From a bacterium (GTDB lineage Bacteria > 4484-113 > JAFGCY01), in NCBI GenBank assembly GCA_020849855.1, contig JADZFO010000007.1:1-64000 (forward strand): DNA of 64,000 bases. The letters are read 5' to 3'. Both the position numbers and the translations under genes were made by a program. Shown piece after piece: positions 47,217 through 57,500 of the stretch (its first letter is position 1; every line of letters begins with the position of its first letter). The notes under the pieces were generated by a model. That model was not told the DNA's origin. It saw only the letters and a list, made by a program, of their open reading frames with translations, and searched no databases.

Positions 47217-50192
47217 TTAGGGCAGGCTCACGACCTCGATGATGTTCTCAACAGCGTTCTCGTCCTGACCACCGATCAGGTAGAAGCGGTTGAAGTCGCA
47301 AGGTGTCGCCAGACTTGCGCCGGCGCCGGACTGGCTGGAGCCGAGGGCGAAGCGAGGCGCCACCGGCATGGCTTCGCTGATCACAAGGTTGCCCGGGCTG
47401 CCAATACGAGCTGTGTAAGTCGTGGTGTTGAAATCGTTGCCGGTCCAGCCGCCCATGGCGAGCACCCAGTGCTGGCCGCCAGGACCCGGGTTGTAGCCGG
47501 CGCCCATGGCCTCGAGGGCCTCAGGCAGCGTGCCGGCATAGGTGTTCCAGGTACCCGTGCTGGGATTGAAGGCATTGTCGAAGGTGAAGATATCGACGTT
47601 GTTCAGCGTGGTGCCGTTATCGTCGAAACCGCCAACCAGGGCGATACGGATCGGGTTGCTGGGGATCAGCACCGCCTTACCGTAGGCGCGGGATGTCGGC
47701 ATCGCCGGCAGCAGCGAGAACAGACCCTCGGTCTCACCGTCGTTGGTCGCCTGCTCAGCCGCGATGGAAGTGTCCCACCAGCGCGCCTCGGTCATCACGC
47801 TTCCGCCTTCGTCGATACCGCCGAAGGTGAAGACGTAGTGATAGGGGCCGTTGGGGAAGCTCGAGTTGTTACGGTCGCGGCCGGTCTCGATGGAGACCGC
47901 CATCAGGCCGTAGGCCGGCTTGGGCAGGACGGGCAGCAGGCCGGTGTCGCCGATTCCGCTGATACGCTGGCTGACAGAGGGGTCAAAGTTCTGGCCGGGG
48001 CCCACATACTGGTCCTGGTCAGGACGCAGGAAGTAGGGGCTCCAGGTGTCGACCTGGTTGTTCGTGATCTGGCAGCCGAGGTCATTGCTCCAGGGGATCA
48101 GATCCTCAGTACCGAAGCCGAAGGGGGAGTACTTCTGGACCAGATCGGTGGGGCTGTTGGCAGCCGTACGGCCGCCGAGGACGTAGACCACCGGCACGCC
48201 CAGACCAGACTTGGTCATGGCGCTGGAAAGCTGCCAGCCGGCGCCCGGGTCATCCGGAACGGCATAGTGGCCGATACCCCAGAAGGGCTGGTCGATGCCG
48301 GTCGGGTCGGTGTCCGCTTCGGCGGCATAGTTGCCTTCCGCGTTGGTTTCCACGTTCTCGTGGATGAAGACCGCGGCGGCCGAACCAACGATGTCAAAGG
48401 GAGCGCTGCGGTTGGTCACAGACGGCGGCGGCATGGCCGGCGGCTGCTGAGGATCAAGCTGCGGCGGCGGCGGGCTGTCCGGGATACCCGGGAAGGAGGG
48501 CGAGGCGCCGTCATTCAGCAGCACCATGCCACCACCCTGGTTCCACTTGCCGACGGAAGCCTGGTCAGAACCAGTGGCCGCCTTGCGCGGGACATAGGCG
48601 TAGGCCGCGTCGCCCGGCGAAACCAGACCCTGGAAGCGGCCATTGGCGTCGAGAACTTCACCACCCATGATGAAGGTCACGCCGGAGGGATGGCTGCAGA
48701 CGGCCGGGTTGGCGCGGGCGCCCCAGGGCACCGGCGGGTTGACCGCCACGAAGACCGGGTTCGCCGAACCCTGAGGATTGCTCAGGATCGGGAAGGTTGT
48801 GAGGGCCACGATGTTCGGGCGCTGGGCCTCGTAGTAACCCGGCGCGTTGTCGGTCGGGTTGGTACGCGGCTGGGCCGTAATGCGGACCACGTTGCTGGCG
48901 GTCTGGTTACCCTGGGCGTCCGTAGCGATACAGCGCACAGCGTAATCAAAGGCGCCCGCCACGCCGGCAGTGTTGCCGATGTGGATCTTGGGGTTTTTGC
49001 GGCTTGACTCGTCCGGGGTGACAACCGCGGCGCCGCTGAGGCCCGGGCTGCCGCCGATACCGGGGTTGCCGTCGCCGTCAGGAACGTTGTTAAAGACGTT
49101 CCAGCGGTAGACGATCGGCTCGGTACCGTTGACCGGATTGGCCGTCATGCTGACCAGGAAGGGCACCGCGCCGCTGGAGACATCCGCCGAGATGGTCAGG
49201 CCGAAAGTCTGCTGCGGAGTGGCGTTAATGGTCACCGGCGAGCTGGTCACGATCTGGCCCGAAGCGTTGTCACGCGCGGTAACAGTCGCGGTAAAGGTGC
49301 CGGGGTTCGCATAGATGTGCGAAGCAAGCGAGGACACGGAGTAGGCACTGGTCTGGCCATCGCCGAAGTCCCAGCGGTACTCCACCGAGCTGCCGCTCAC
49401 ACCGCCCACGCCGGCGTTGAACTCCACGGTCAGCGGAGCCTGGCCGTTGGTGGGGTTCGCCGAGGCGGTGACGAACATGCCGCCGCCGGTAGGCAGGGCG
49501 TTGATCGCCACGCGGAAGTCCGGGTTGCCGTCGTTGTTGTTGTCATCAAGGTTCGTGCCAACAACGCCGCGGCTGTCCGTTACCCGCAGGACGGGGTAGT
49601 GGACATACAGGTTGTCGCTGATCTTGTTGCCAACCTTGGTGAAGGTGAACAGCGGAGCCTTCAGGAAGCTGTCGAAGGTACCGTCAGCGTCAAAGTCCCA
49701 GGCATAACTGTAGGGAGCCTTGCCGCCGCTGATGACCGCATCGAAGCTGACGTTGAAGGGCACGCTGCCCAGTGTCGGATCCGCCGTGAACCTGACATCA
49801 AGGTTCTGGCCGACGGGCGGATTCGAGTTGCCGGTGATGATGATCGAACGCTGGGCCTGAACTGTCGAGCCGTTTGCATCCGTCACAACCACTCTGGCCT
49901 GCGCGCTGAGGGTGTAAATGTACGTACCACTCTGCGCGTTGGAGTCAGCAACGCCGTCACCGTTGAAGTCCCAGGAATAGGTATAAGGCGCGACACCGCC
50001 TGACGGAACCGCCGCAAAGGTGGTCGTCAACGGAGCCTCGCCAACCGTGGGATCAGCGGTAATCAACAGGCTGAACGCCTCGCCGGGTAGGGGCGTGGTA
50101 TCCCCATCTCCTCCTCCGCCGCAAGAAGCCAGCATTAAAGCCAGCCAAGCGCAGCAGAAAAGCCACGCCAACCGTGGAGCGCGGTTAAGCAT
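47217..50192 (-). CDS. Large lipoprotein with four PKD-type domains and C-terminal Kelch-like region
   Basis: A 991-residue lipoprotein paralogous to its neighbour. ATG 50192 follows AGGAGG at six bases; a frame extends seven codons further. Lipobox LASC followed by GGGGDGD. PKD domains: YTYSWDFNGDGVAD, YSYAWDFDADGTFD, VEYRWDFGDGQTS, and IVYRWNVFN. The C-terminal half has Kelch/galactose-oxidase-like patterns (VVYVLGGRTA, VFTFGGIDEGGSV, ALVGGFDD, FYLIGGQDE). First gene of a two-gene unit. Function unknown; adhesion or carbohydrate binding is inference. Confidence 0.85.
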   Translation of the reverse strand: MLNRAPRLAWLFCCAWLALMLASCGGGGDGDTTPLPGEAFSLLITADPTVGEAPLTTTFAAVPSGGVAPYTYSWDFNGDGVADSNAQSGTYIYTLSAQARVVVTDANGSTVQAQRSIIITGNSNPPVGQNLDVRFTADPTLGSVPFNVSFDAVISGGKAPYSYAWDFDADGTFDSFLKAPLFTFTKVGNKISDNLYVHYPVLRVTDSRGVVGTNLDDNNNDGNPDFRVAINALPTGGGMFVTASANPTNGQAPLTVEFNAGVGGVSGSSVEYRWDFGDGQTSAYSVSSLASHIYANPGTFTATVTARDNASGQIVTSSPVTINATPQQTFGLTISADVSSGAVPFLVSMTANPVNGTEPIVYRWNVFNNVPDGDGNPGIGGSPGLSGAAVVTPDESSRKNPKIHIGNTAGVAGAFDYAVRCIATDAQGNQTASNVVRITAQPRTNPTDNAPGYYEAQRPNIVALTTFPILSNPQGSANPVFVAVNPPVPWGARANPAVCSHPSGVTFIMGGEVLDANGRFQGLVSPGDAAYAYVPRKAATGSDQASVGKWNQGGGMVLLNDGASPSFPGIPDSPPPPQLDPQQPPAMPPPSVTNRSAPFDIVGSAAAVFIHENVETNAEGNYAAEADTDPTGIDQPFWGIGHYAVPDDPGAGWQLSSAMTKSGLGVPVVYVLGGRTAANSPTDLVQKYSPFGFGTEDLIPWSNDLGCQITNNQVDTWSPYFLRPDQDQYVGPGQNFDPSVSQRISGIGDTGLLPVLPKPAYGLMAVSIETGRDRNNSSFPNGPYHYVFTFGGIDEGGSVMTEARWWDTSIAAEQATNDGETEGLFSLLPAMPTSRAYGKAVLIPSNPIRIALVGGFDDNGTTLNNVDIFTFDNAFNPSTGTWNTYAGTLPEALEAMGAGYNPGPGGQHWVLAMGGWTGNDFNTTTYTARIGSPGNLVISEAMPVAPRFALGSSQSGAGASLATPCDFNRFYLIGGQDENAVENIIEVVSLP

Positions 50193-50388
50193 CGATCGCC
50201 TCCTGGCAGACACTCACAGTTTTGCCCAAAGTGAGATGACTCGACCTATTTTACCCATCTGCAAGACAGGCCCATGCAGCTGGGCGGAATCGCAGCATTA
50301 TAGTGGCAAACGCCGAATTTGGCTAACCCGGCTGCCTGTTGCCCCCATTGTCAGCCCCGGCGGCCTCACCGGCCGCTACTCGCAGGCC

Positions 50389-50955
50389 CTAGTCCTTGGC
50401 CCGCTCAACATATGTAAAGCTTTCTGTGTTGATACGGATACGGTCACCGGTGTCAACAAAGAGCGGAACGTTAATCGTCGCCCCGCCTTCCACCGTCGCC
50501 GGCTTGTTGGCGGCGGTCGCCGTATCGCCGCGCACGCCCGGCTCGCAGTAGGTCACCTCGCGGGTGACGATCAGCGGCAGGGCCGCGCCCATGGGCGTTT
50601 CGCCGTTCATGGCGACGGTCAGCTCTTCGTTCTCCGTCAGCAGCTGGAACTGGCGGCCCAGGATCTCCTTGGGCAGATGGATCTGGTCGTAGGTCTCGCG
50701 ATCCATCACCACCAGCATGTCGCCGTCCATATATAGATAGTCCATCTTGCGGGACTCGATGCGCACCTCTTCCAGCTTTTCCTCCGGGCGCAGCTTCTCT
50801 TCAAAGATCGAGCCGCTCTTCAGGTCCTGCAGCTTGGTGCGCACGAAGGCCGGGCCCTTGCCGGGCTTGATGTGCTGGAACTCGACGACCTTGAACAGGC
50901 GCCCGTCGCGCTCAAAAACCAGGCCGTTGCGGAAGTCCTGGGGTGTGATAGACAT
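50389..50955 (-). CDS. efp: Translation elongation factor P
   Basis: A 188-residue protein that relieves ribosome stalling at polyproline. KOW-like domain with FQHIKPGKGPAFVRTKL; the loop carries Lys (as in lysylated or aminopentanolated EF-P), not the Arg used for rhamnosylation. OB domains with VMDRETYDQIHLP and the C-terminal GDRIRINTESFTYVERA. ATG after GGAG. The modification enzyme is not in the window. Upstream on the same strand is an M24 peptidase, an order also seen in Bacillus (yqhT-efp). Confidence 0.95.
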   Translation of the reverse strand: MSITPQDFRNGLVFERDGRLFKVVEFQHIKPGKGPAFVRTKLQDLKSGSIFEEKLRPEEKLEEVRIESRKMDYLYMDGDMLVVMDRETYDQIHLPKEILGRQFQLLTENEELTVAMNGETPMGAALPLIVTREVTYCEPGVRGDTATAANKPATVEGGATINVPLFVDTGDRIRINTESFTYVERAKD

Positions 50956-51065
50956 GTCAGTTGCTCCGATTTTGCTTTGGCGCGTTTCTTGGGACGCCGC
51001 CTGAGGCGCCGTATTATATGGATATCCCGCTTCAAGTCCAGCAGCCGGGGCCGGCCGCGGGCCTG

Positions 51066-52145
51066 TCAGCCCACTACCTGGACATCCGTAGGCAGGGTGT
51101 TGAAGTTCTCGGCTCCGTCCGCTGTGACGACCGCCATGTCCTCAATGCGGATCCCGCCCTCGCCGGGCAGGTAGATCCCCGGCTCATTGGTCACCACATG
51201 GCCGGGCGCCAGCGGGATCTCGCCGATTCGGGCCAGGCGCGGACCTTCGTGGACTTCAATGCCCACGCCGTGGCCCAGGCCATGGCCGAACTTGTCGCCA
51301 TAGCCGGCCTCGGTGATTATGTCGCGGGCGACAGCATCGATCTCGCGGCCGGTCAGCCCGGGGCGGATGGCCGCATGCGCGCTGTCCTTGGCCTGGCGCA
51401 CGATGTTGTAGATCTTCTCCCAGCTCGGCGGGCAGTCCTTGAAGAAGACCGTGCGGGTCATGTCGCTGCAGTAGCCGTTGAGCTTCATGCCCATGTCAAA
51501 AGTCAGCGGCGCCGCCGGCGTCAGCTTGTCCGTGCTGAAGCGCGCGTGCGGCTTGGCGCTGTTGGGGCCGGAGGCCACGATGGGGCTGAAGCTGACGCCG
51601 CTGCAGCCGTGCTTCAGGGCGCGGTACTCGATCTCCGCGGCCAGATCAATCTCCGCCGCGTCGGGCCCCACAAAGCCCAGCACTTCCTGGAAGATCCGCT
51701 CGTTAACCAGCACGGCTTCCCGGATGCGCTCCAGCTCGCCGGCGTCTTTAACCATGCGCAGGTTCTCCACCAGGCCCTTGGTCGCAATGAAGCTGGCGAA
51801 ATCGCTTTCGGCCAGGCGCGCACCCAGGGTGTAGGAGGCATTGTCGGATTCAAAGCCAATGCGCGAGCCGGTCTGCGCAGCGCCAAGCGTGGGCAGGCTC
51901 TCGCGCAGGATGTCCTTGCCGGTGTTGTCCAGCAGCTCAAAGGCCGGGTCGACTTCCAGGGCCACCTGGGTGTGGTACCTGAAGTCTGTAATGATGTACT
52001 TCTTGCCCGGCGTGATGAGCAGCATGGCCGTGCTGCCGCTGAAACCGCTCAGGTAATAGATGTTGGGCAGCGAGGTGACCAGCAGGGCACTGAGCTGCTC
52101 AGCGGCCATGCTGGCGACGAGTTTGTCCAGACGCGCGGAATACAT
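51066..52145 (-). CDS. Xaa-Pro aminopeptidase / dipeptidase, M24 family
   Basis: A 359-residue metallopeptidase that cleaves N-terminal residues before Pro. Creatinase N-terminal domain (NIYYLSGFSGS), then the M24 domain with metal ligands in FDMGMKLNGYCSDMTR (two Asp), GHGLGHGVGIEVHE (His), TNEPGIY (Glu) and IRIEDM (Glu). All five ligands are kept. ATG follows GGAG. Probably cotranscribed with efp downstream (110 bp). It may be aminopeptidase P or prolidase; sequence does not decide. Confidence 0.92.
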   Translation of the reverse strand: MYSARLDKLVASMAAEQLSALLVTSLPNIYYLSGFSGSTAMLLITPGKKYIITDFRYHTQVALEVDPAFELLDNTGKDILRESLPTLGAAQTGSRIGFESDNASYTLGARLAESDFASFIATKGLVENLRMVKDAGELERIREAVLVNERIFQEVLGFVGPDAAEIDLAAEIEYRALKHGCSGVSFSPIVASGPNSAKPHARFSTDKLTPAAPLTFDMGMKLNGYCSDMTRTVFFKDCPPSWEKIYNIVRQAKDSAHAAIRPGLTGREIDAVARDIITEAGYGDKFGHGLGHGVGIEVHEGPRLARIGEIPLAPGHVVTNEPGIYLPGEGGIRIEDMAVVTADGAENFNTLPTDVQVVG

Positions 52146-52233
52146 GTCGAGGCTCCGGCAGGGGGCGAAGATGAGCCGAGATTATAAGTCAGGCCAGGCC
52201 CCGCACAGCAGGCTAAGCCGGCCTTTGGGCAGG

Positions 52234-52326
52234 TATAATTGTCGTGCCTGGAGCCTTTGGCCCGGGACTTAAGCTGAAACCCGACTGCTCAAGCAGCGCC
52301 GGGGCACCCGTGAGGGGCTCCAGGAG
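52234..52326 (+). promoter_or_regulatory. panB promoter and structured 5' leader
   Basis: TATAAT at 52234-52239 would start transcription near 52246. The RNA then begins with CCUGGAGCC (52247-52255), which pairs perfectly with GGCUCCAGG (52316-52324); this right arm overlaps the AGGAG ribosome-binding site (52322-52326). An inner CTGC-TCAA-GCAG hairpin lies near 52286. Such a stem could hide the ribosome-binding site. A pan-motif RNA is known upstream of panB in other bacteria; identity with it is untested. Confidence 0.5.
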
Positions 52327-52331
52327 TGACC

Positions 52332-53219
52332 ATGTCTGAGTATCTAGTCAACCGCCTGCGTTCGCGCATGAAGAAGCGCGAGCCCATCGCATCAATCACT
52401 GCCTACGACTATTTCAGCGCCCGCCTGGCGGCAGAAGCCGACCTGGACTTCGTGCTGGTCGGGGATTCGCTGGGTAACGTCATCCATGGCGCGGACAGCA
52501 CCATAGCCGTCGAGCTGTCCGATGTTGTCTACCACACCCGCATCGTCGTCCGGCACTTCCCCGCTGAAAGAGTTGTGCTGGACATGCCTCTTGGCGGCTA
52601 CCTGGCCAGCAGCACAGAGCTGGTCAAAGCCGCCGTGGAGGCCTTCAAGCAGTCCGGGGCCGGTGCCGTGAAGTTCGAAGGCGCCGGCAGGGTGCAGCTG
52701 GAGGCGGCCGAGCAGCTCAGCTCGCTGGGCGTGCCGGTGATGGGCCATATCGGCCTGCAGCCGCAGCGCGTCTTTTCCCAGGGCGGCTTCAAGCGCCAGG
52801 GCCTGCGCGAGGAAGATGCCGCGCGCCTGCGCTCTGAGGCGCGGGCCCTGGAGGCCGCCGGTGCCTGCAGCATCGTCCTTGAGCTTGTCCAGCCGGACCT
52901 GGCGGGCGAGATCAGCGATGAACTGTCGATACCCACTATCGGCATCGGCAGCGGCGAGCTCTGCGACGGACAGATCCTGGTTATCCATGATGTCCTGGGC
53001 CTGCTGCCCGGCGACGCCCCCGGCTTCGCCCGCCAGTATGCCCAGCTTTACGGCGCAGCGCTTCAGGCTGTGCGGCGCTATGCGGCGGATGTGCGCGAAA
53101 GCGCAGACCCGCCGCAAGTCCAGGGCAGCCAGCCCGGCGCAGCGCCGGGCGCAGCAGACCTGCACACCGCAGCTCTGCTGGCCGATCTGGCCGCGCAGGA
53201 GGCCCCGGGTGACGCCTGA
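52332..53219 (+). CDS. panB: 3-methyl-2-oxobutanoate hydroxymethyltransferase
   Basis: First committed step of pantothenate synthesis: adds a hydroxymethyl group from methylene-THF to alpha-ketoisovalerate. Metal ligands in LVGDSLGNV and VLDMPLGGY, with KFEGAG, PVMGHIGLQPQ, and the catalytic Glu in IVLELVQ. ATG 52332 follows AGGAG. A C-terminal tail of about 35 residues, rich in Ala, Gly, Gln and Pro, extends past the family core. It overlaps panC by 11 bp. Confidence 0.95.
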   Translation: MSEYLVNRLRSRMKKREPIASITAYDYFSARLAAEADLDFVLVGDSLGNVIHGADSTIAVELSDVVYHTRIVVRHFPAERVVLDMPLGGYLASSTELVKAAVEAFKQSGAGAVKFEGAGRVQLEAAEQLSSLGVPVMGHIGLQPQRVFSQGGFKRQGLREEDAARLRSEARALEAAGACSIVLELVQPDLAGEISDELSIPTIGIGSGELCDGQILVIHDVLGLLPGDAPGFARQYAQLYGAALQAVRRYAADVRESADPPQVQGSQPGAAPGAADLHTAALLADLAAQEAPGDA

Positions 53220-54093
53220 GCTTGCCCGCAGCATCAGCCAGTTCAGAGGCCTGCGCCGGGAAATCGTGCTTGGCCGCAGCGCGGGCCTGGGCCGCCGGCC
53301 GCGCATCGGCTTCGTTCCAACCATGGGCGCCCTGCATGAAGGGCACGCCAGCCTGCTGGCGCAGATGCGCGAAGACTGTGACGTTCGCATCGCCTCGATC
53401 TTCGTCAACCCGCTGCAGTTCGCGGCCGGCGAAGACCTGGACCGTTACCCGCGCACACTTGAAGCTGACCTGGAGCTCTGCGCGGCCCAGGGTGTCGAGC
53501 TCGTGCTGGCCCCTGAGCCGGCTGAGATGTACCCCGCCGGCTTCCAGACCCGTGTGCAGCTGCCAGGCCTCGCGCAGCGCTGGTGCGGCGCCAGCCGCCC
53601 CGGCCACTTCGACGGGGTGGCGACTGTGGTCCTGAAGCTCTTTGAGCTGGTCCAGCCTGACCTGGCCTACCTCGGCCGCAAGGACTACCAGCAGCTCAGG
53701 ATCATTCAGCAGATGGCGGCGGACCTGAGCCTGCAAACCGAGGTCATCGGCTGTCCGATCGTTCGCGAAGCGGATGGCCTGGCGCTGTCCAGCCGCAACA
53801 GCTACCTCAGCGAGGACGAGAGGGCGGCGGCCCCGCAACTTTCCCGCGCCCTGGAAGAAATGCGCGCGCACTTCCTGAGCGGCGAGAAGGACAGCGCGCG
53901 GCTGATTGCCGATGGCCTGCATAAGCTGAGCTGGACCGAGGGCGGCAACCCGCGCTGGCAGGTGGACTACCTGGCCATCGTTGACCCGCTGAGCCTGGAG
54001 CCGGTGGCAACGGCCAGTGAAGGCGATGTGCTGCTGGCCGCCGCCTGGCTGGGGCGCACCCGGCTGATCGACAACATGGAGCTGGGGGCCTGA
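53209..54093 (+). CDS. panC: Pantoate-beta-alanine ligase (pantothenate synthetase)
   Basis: Condenses pantoate with beta-alanine using ATP. A 294-residue protein, GTG start after AGGAGG, inside the end of panB. Nucleotidyltransferase motifs: FVPTMGALHEGHASLL (HIGH-like), SIFVNPLQF, RPGHFDGVATVV, DLAYLGRKDYQQL, SSRNSYLS (KMSKS-like). Full length and conserved. The next gene panD follows after 43 bp, so panBCD is a complete operon making pantothenate for CoA. Confidence 0.96.
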   Translation: MTPELARSISQFRGLRREIVLGRSAGLGRRPRIGFVPTMGALHEGHASLLAQMREDCDVRIASIFVNPLQFAAGEDLDRYPRTLEADLELCAAQGVELVLAPEPAEMYPAGFQTRVQLPGLAQRWCGASRPGHFDGVATVVLKLFELVQPDLAYLGRKDYQQLRIIQQMAADLSLQTEVIGCPIVREADGLALSSRNSYLSEDERAAAPQLSRALEEMRAHFLSGEKDSARLIADGLHKLSWTEGGNPRWQVDYLAIVDPLSLEPVATASEGDVLLAAAWLGRTRLIDNMELGA

Positions 54094-54136
54094 AACAGGC
54101 ACCGGCCCGAAGATACAAAGCACTGAAGGGAACAGG

Positions 54137-54529
54137 ATGACACAGTATCTGGAAATGCTGAAAGGCAAGCTGCACCATGCCCGGGTGACTGACGGGAACA
54201 AGGAGTATCCCGGCAGCATCGGCATCAGCCGAGAGCTGGCGCATGCAGCCGAGCTGCTTGAGTATGAGAAGGTACTGGTCGCCAATGTAGAGAACGGTGA
54301 GCGCTTCGAGACCTACGTAATCTACCTGGACCAGCCCCGCAGCATAGTGCTTAACGGCGCCGCGGCACATCTGGGCAAGGTGGGCGACCGGCTCATCATC
54401 ATGGCCTTTGTCCATCTGGAGACCTTTGAAGCCCGCACGCATGAGCCCGCTGTTGTTGTGCTGGACCAGAGCAACGAAATGCTCAGCGCTAGGCATCAGC
54501 GGACGCCGTTGCCAGCGCAGCAGCGATAA
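54137..54529 (+). CDS. panD: Aspartate 1-decarboxylase
   Basis: Pyruvoyl-dependent enzyme making beta-alanine from aspartate. MTQYLEMLKGKLHHARVT and YPGSIGIS with the self-cleavage Gly-Ser (Ser25 becomes pyruvoyl), then VENGERFETYVI, LNGAAAHLGKVGDRLIIMAF. ATG follows GGGAACAGG. C-terminal residues 118-130 run into the antisense 3' end of the kinase gene (41-bp overlap). Confidence 0.95.
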   Translation: MTQYLEMLKGKLHHARVTDGNKEYPGSIGISRELAHAAELLEYEKVLVANVENGERFETYVIYLDQPRSIVLNGAAAHLGKVGDRLIIMAFVHLETFEARTHEPAVVVLDQSNEMLSARHQRTPLPAQQR

Positions 54530-57500
54530 AGTCCTGCAGCCGCTGGTACTCGCGCTCAAGCTCGTCCAGTAGTGCCGGCGCCGCCTCAATCTGGCCGGCG
54601 CGGCCGCACTTCTCCAGGGCATAGGCGGCCTGGCGCACCGGCTCGGCAAGAATCTCGGATGCGCCGCCCTTCACGGTATGCGCCTCGCGGGTCAGCCGCT
54701 CCAGATCACCGGCGTCCAGCGCGGTTCTGGCATCCAGCAGGCGCTGGCTTGACTCTTCAAAGAAGGTGTCCACCAGGATCTGCCAGAACTCCTGGTCGCC
54801 GGCGCGCTCAACTGAGGCTGCCAGGTTCATTGGCACGGCCTCCTCGCTATCGCTGGCGCCAGAATGCACTGCGGGGCCAGCCTGAGCATTGGATTGCGCT
54901 GAGACAGCTGCGACACTGCCCTGCTCCGCCGCTGGCGCTGCAGACACGGCCTCTGACTGCTGTGCTGCCTTGAGAGCTGCGGCGCCGGTCAGACGCTCAA
55001 TACAGCTGAACATCTCCTGCGGGTTGATGGGCTTGGTCAGGTAGTCATCCATACCCGCCCCCAGGCAGGCCTCGCGGTCGCCTGACATAGCCTTGGCGGT
55101 CATCGCGGCGATCGGCACCCGGCTCATCGGCCCGTCCATCTGGCGGATGCGCCGGGTGGTTTCAAGGCCGTCAATGCCGGGCATGTGATAGTCCATCAGG
55201 ACAAGCGCGAAGCTGTTGTTGGCCAGGGCTTCCAGGGCCTCGTAGCCATCATTGGCCACCGTGACCTTGTAATCCGCCTGCTCCAGCAGCCGTACTGCCA
55301 CCTTCTGGTTAACCTTGTTGTCCTCCACCAGCAGGACGCTTTGCTGGCGGCCGCGGGCCTCGGACAGGCTGTATTTGGTGACGATCGAGCGCGAGTCTTT
55401 CACGTATGTGTCGCTCAGCTCGGACGGCACAACCAGCCCCACAACACAGTCAAAGAGCTGGCTCTGGGTCACCGGCTTGGACAGGTAAGCCTCAAAGCCT
55501 AGCTCCAGCATCCGCTGGGCATCGCCGCGGCGGCCTGCGGAGGTCAGCAGAATCAGGTGCAGGTCCCGGAGCCGCTCGTCGGCCTTGATCGACCGCGCCA
55601 GGTCCTCACCGCTCATCTCCGGCATCATGTGATCAAGGATCGCCACTTCATAGGGCCTGCCGTTCTCCAGGGCGGCATGCAGCATGCTCATCGCTTCTGC
55701 GCCACTGAGTGCCGTATGCACATCGGCGCTGACGCCTTCAAGCTGCAGGCGCAGCACTTCAAGGTTCTGCTGCGTGTCGTCCACGACCAGGGTCTTAAGG
55801 CCATGCAGCCTTTCATAGCCGCGGGGCAATGCCGGCACCGGACTGAGCCGCTGGCGCTTGAGCCGTGCCGTGATCCAGAATGTCGAGCCCTCGCCAAGGC
55901 TGCTCTCCACGCCGATCTCGCCGCCCATCAGGTGGCTGAGCTCTTTGCAGATTGCCAGGCCCAGGCCCGTGCCACCGTACTTGCGGGTGGTGGATGCATC
56001 GGCCTGGCGGAACTTCTCAAACAGCAGGCCCAGCTTGTCCTCAGAGATGCCGATGCCGGAGTCCGTGACCGCCACTCTCAGCAGCGTGCTGTCCTCCGAG
56101 CACTCCAGCATGGAGAGCTCCAGCAGTACCTGGCCCTCCATGGTGAACTTCGCGGCATTGCCCAGCAGGTTAAGCATCACCTGCTTCAGGCGGCCGGGGT
56201 CGCCGCGCAGATCAAGGGGCACCTGCGGGCGGATGATGAGGTTCAGATCGATGTTTTTCTCGGCAGTGCGCCCTGAGATAGTCTGGATCGCTTCCTCGGC
56301 CACACTGCGCAGGTTGAAGTCAATCTCTTCGAGGTCCAGTTTGCGGGCTTCGATCTTGCTGAAGTCAAGGATGTCATTAAGCAGCTTCAGCAGGCTGTCG
56401 GCGCTTTGCTGGGCTATCTCTGCGCACTCGCGCTGGTCGCGGTCAAGCTGGGTGTTGAGCAGGATCGCCAGCATGCCCAGCACGCCGTTCATCGGCGTGC
56501 GCAGCTCATGGCTCATGGTGGCCAGGAATTCGCTCTTGGCCAGGTTCGCCATCTCGGCCTGGTGCTTGGCTTCGATCAGCTCCAGCTCCGTTTCCTTGAT
56601 CCTGGACATGTCCAGGTAGGTACCGATGATGCCGAACACCTCGCCGTCGGGCTTGCGCAGCGGGACCTTGCTGGTCGAAAGCCAGATGGTCTCACCGCTG
56701 GCCTGCGTCAGGGGCTCCAGGATGTCCACTTCCAGCTCGCCGGTTTCCATGATGCGGCGGTCGGTCTGGACATAGAAATCAGCCTGCTGCAGCCAGGGCA
56801 TCTCAAAGTCGGTCTTGCCCACCAGGCTGTCCAGGGACTCCATACCCGCGTCTTTCAGGAAGGCGGTGTTGGCGCCGACAAAGCGGCCTTCCCGGTCCTT
56901 CCAGAAGACCCGCTGCGGCAGGACGTCGATGATGCTCTTGAACAGCGCTTCCGACTCCTGGATGCGGGCCAGCATCGCGCGCTGCTCGGTGATGTCGGTG
57001 TGAGTCCCGATAATGCGCAGCGGCTTGCCTTCTGCTGTCTGCGCCACCATCCGTCCGCGGTCCAGGATCCAGCGCCAGCCGCCGTCCTTGCAGCGCATCC
57101 TGTGCACATTCTGATACAGCGGGACCTGACCGCTGGTGTGCAGTTCGATGGCCGCATGGGCAGCAGCCAGGTCGTCCGGGTGCACCCGGGAACTCCACTC
57201 CTCAATTGAGTCGCCAATCTCGTGCTCTTCATAGCCAAGCATGGCCTTCCACTGCCGGCTGTAGTACACGCGGTCGGAGCTGACATCCCAGTCCCACACG
57301 CCGTCGCCAGAGCCCTCAAGGGCGAATTGCCAGCGCTCTTCGCTTTCCTCAAGCGCCTCCTGCGCGGCCTTGCGTGCGGTGATGTTCTGGAAAGAGCCAA
57401 ACAGGCGCACGCAGCGGCTGCCGACATACTCGGGCTTGCCCATGGCCCGGACCCAGATCCGGCGGCCCAGGGCGGTGATGAAAGGCAGCTCCAGGTCGAA

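Noticed and set aside
47469-49007. 512-codon plus-strand open frame
   Set aside because: Antisense of the PKD/Kelch lipoprotein, whose lipobox, PKD and ribosome-binding site are clear.
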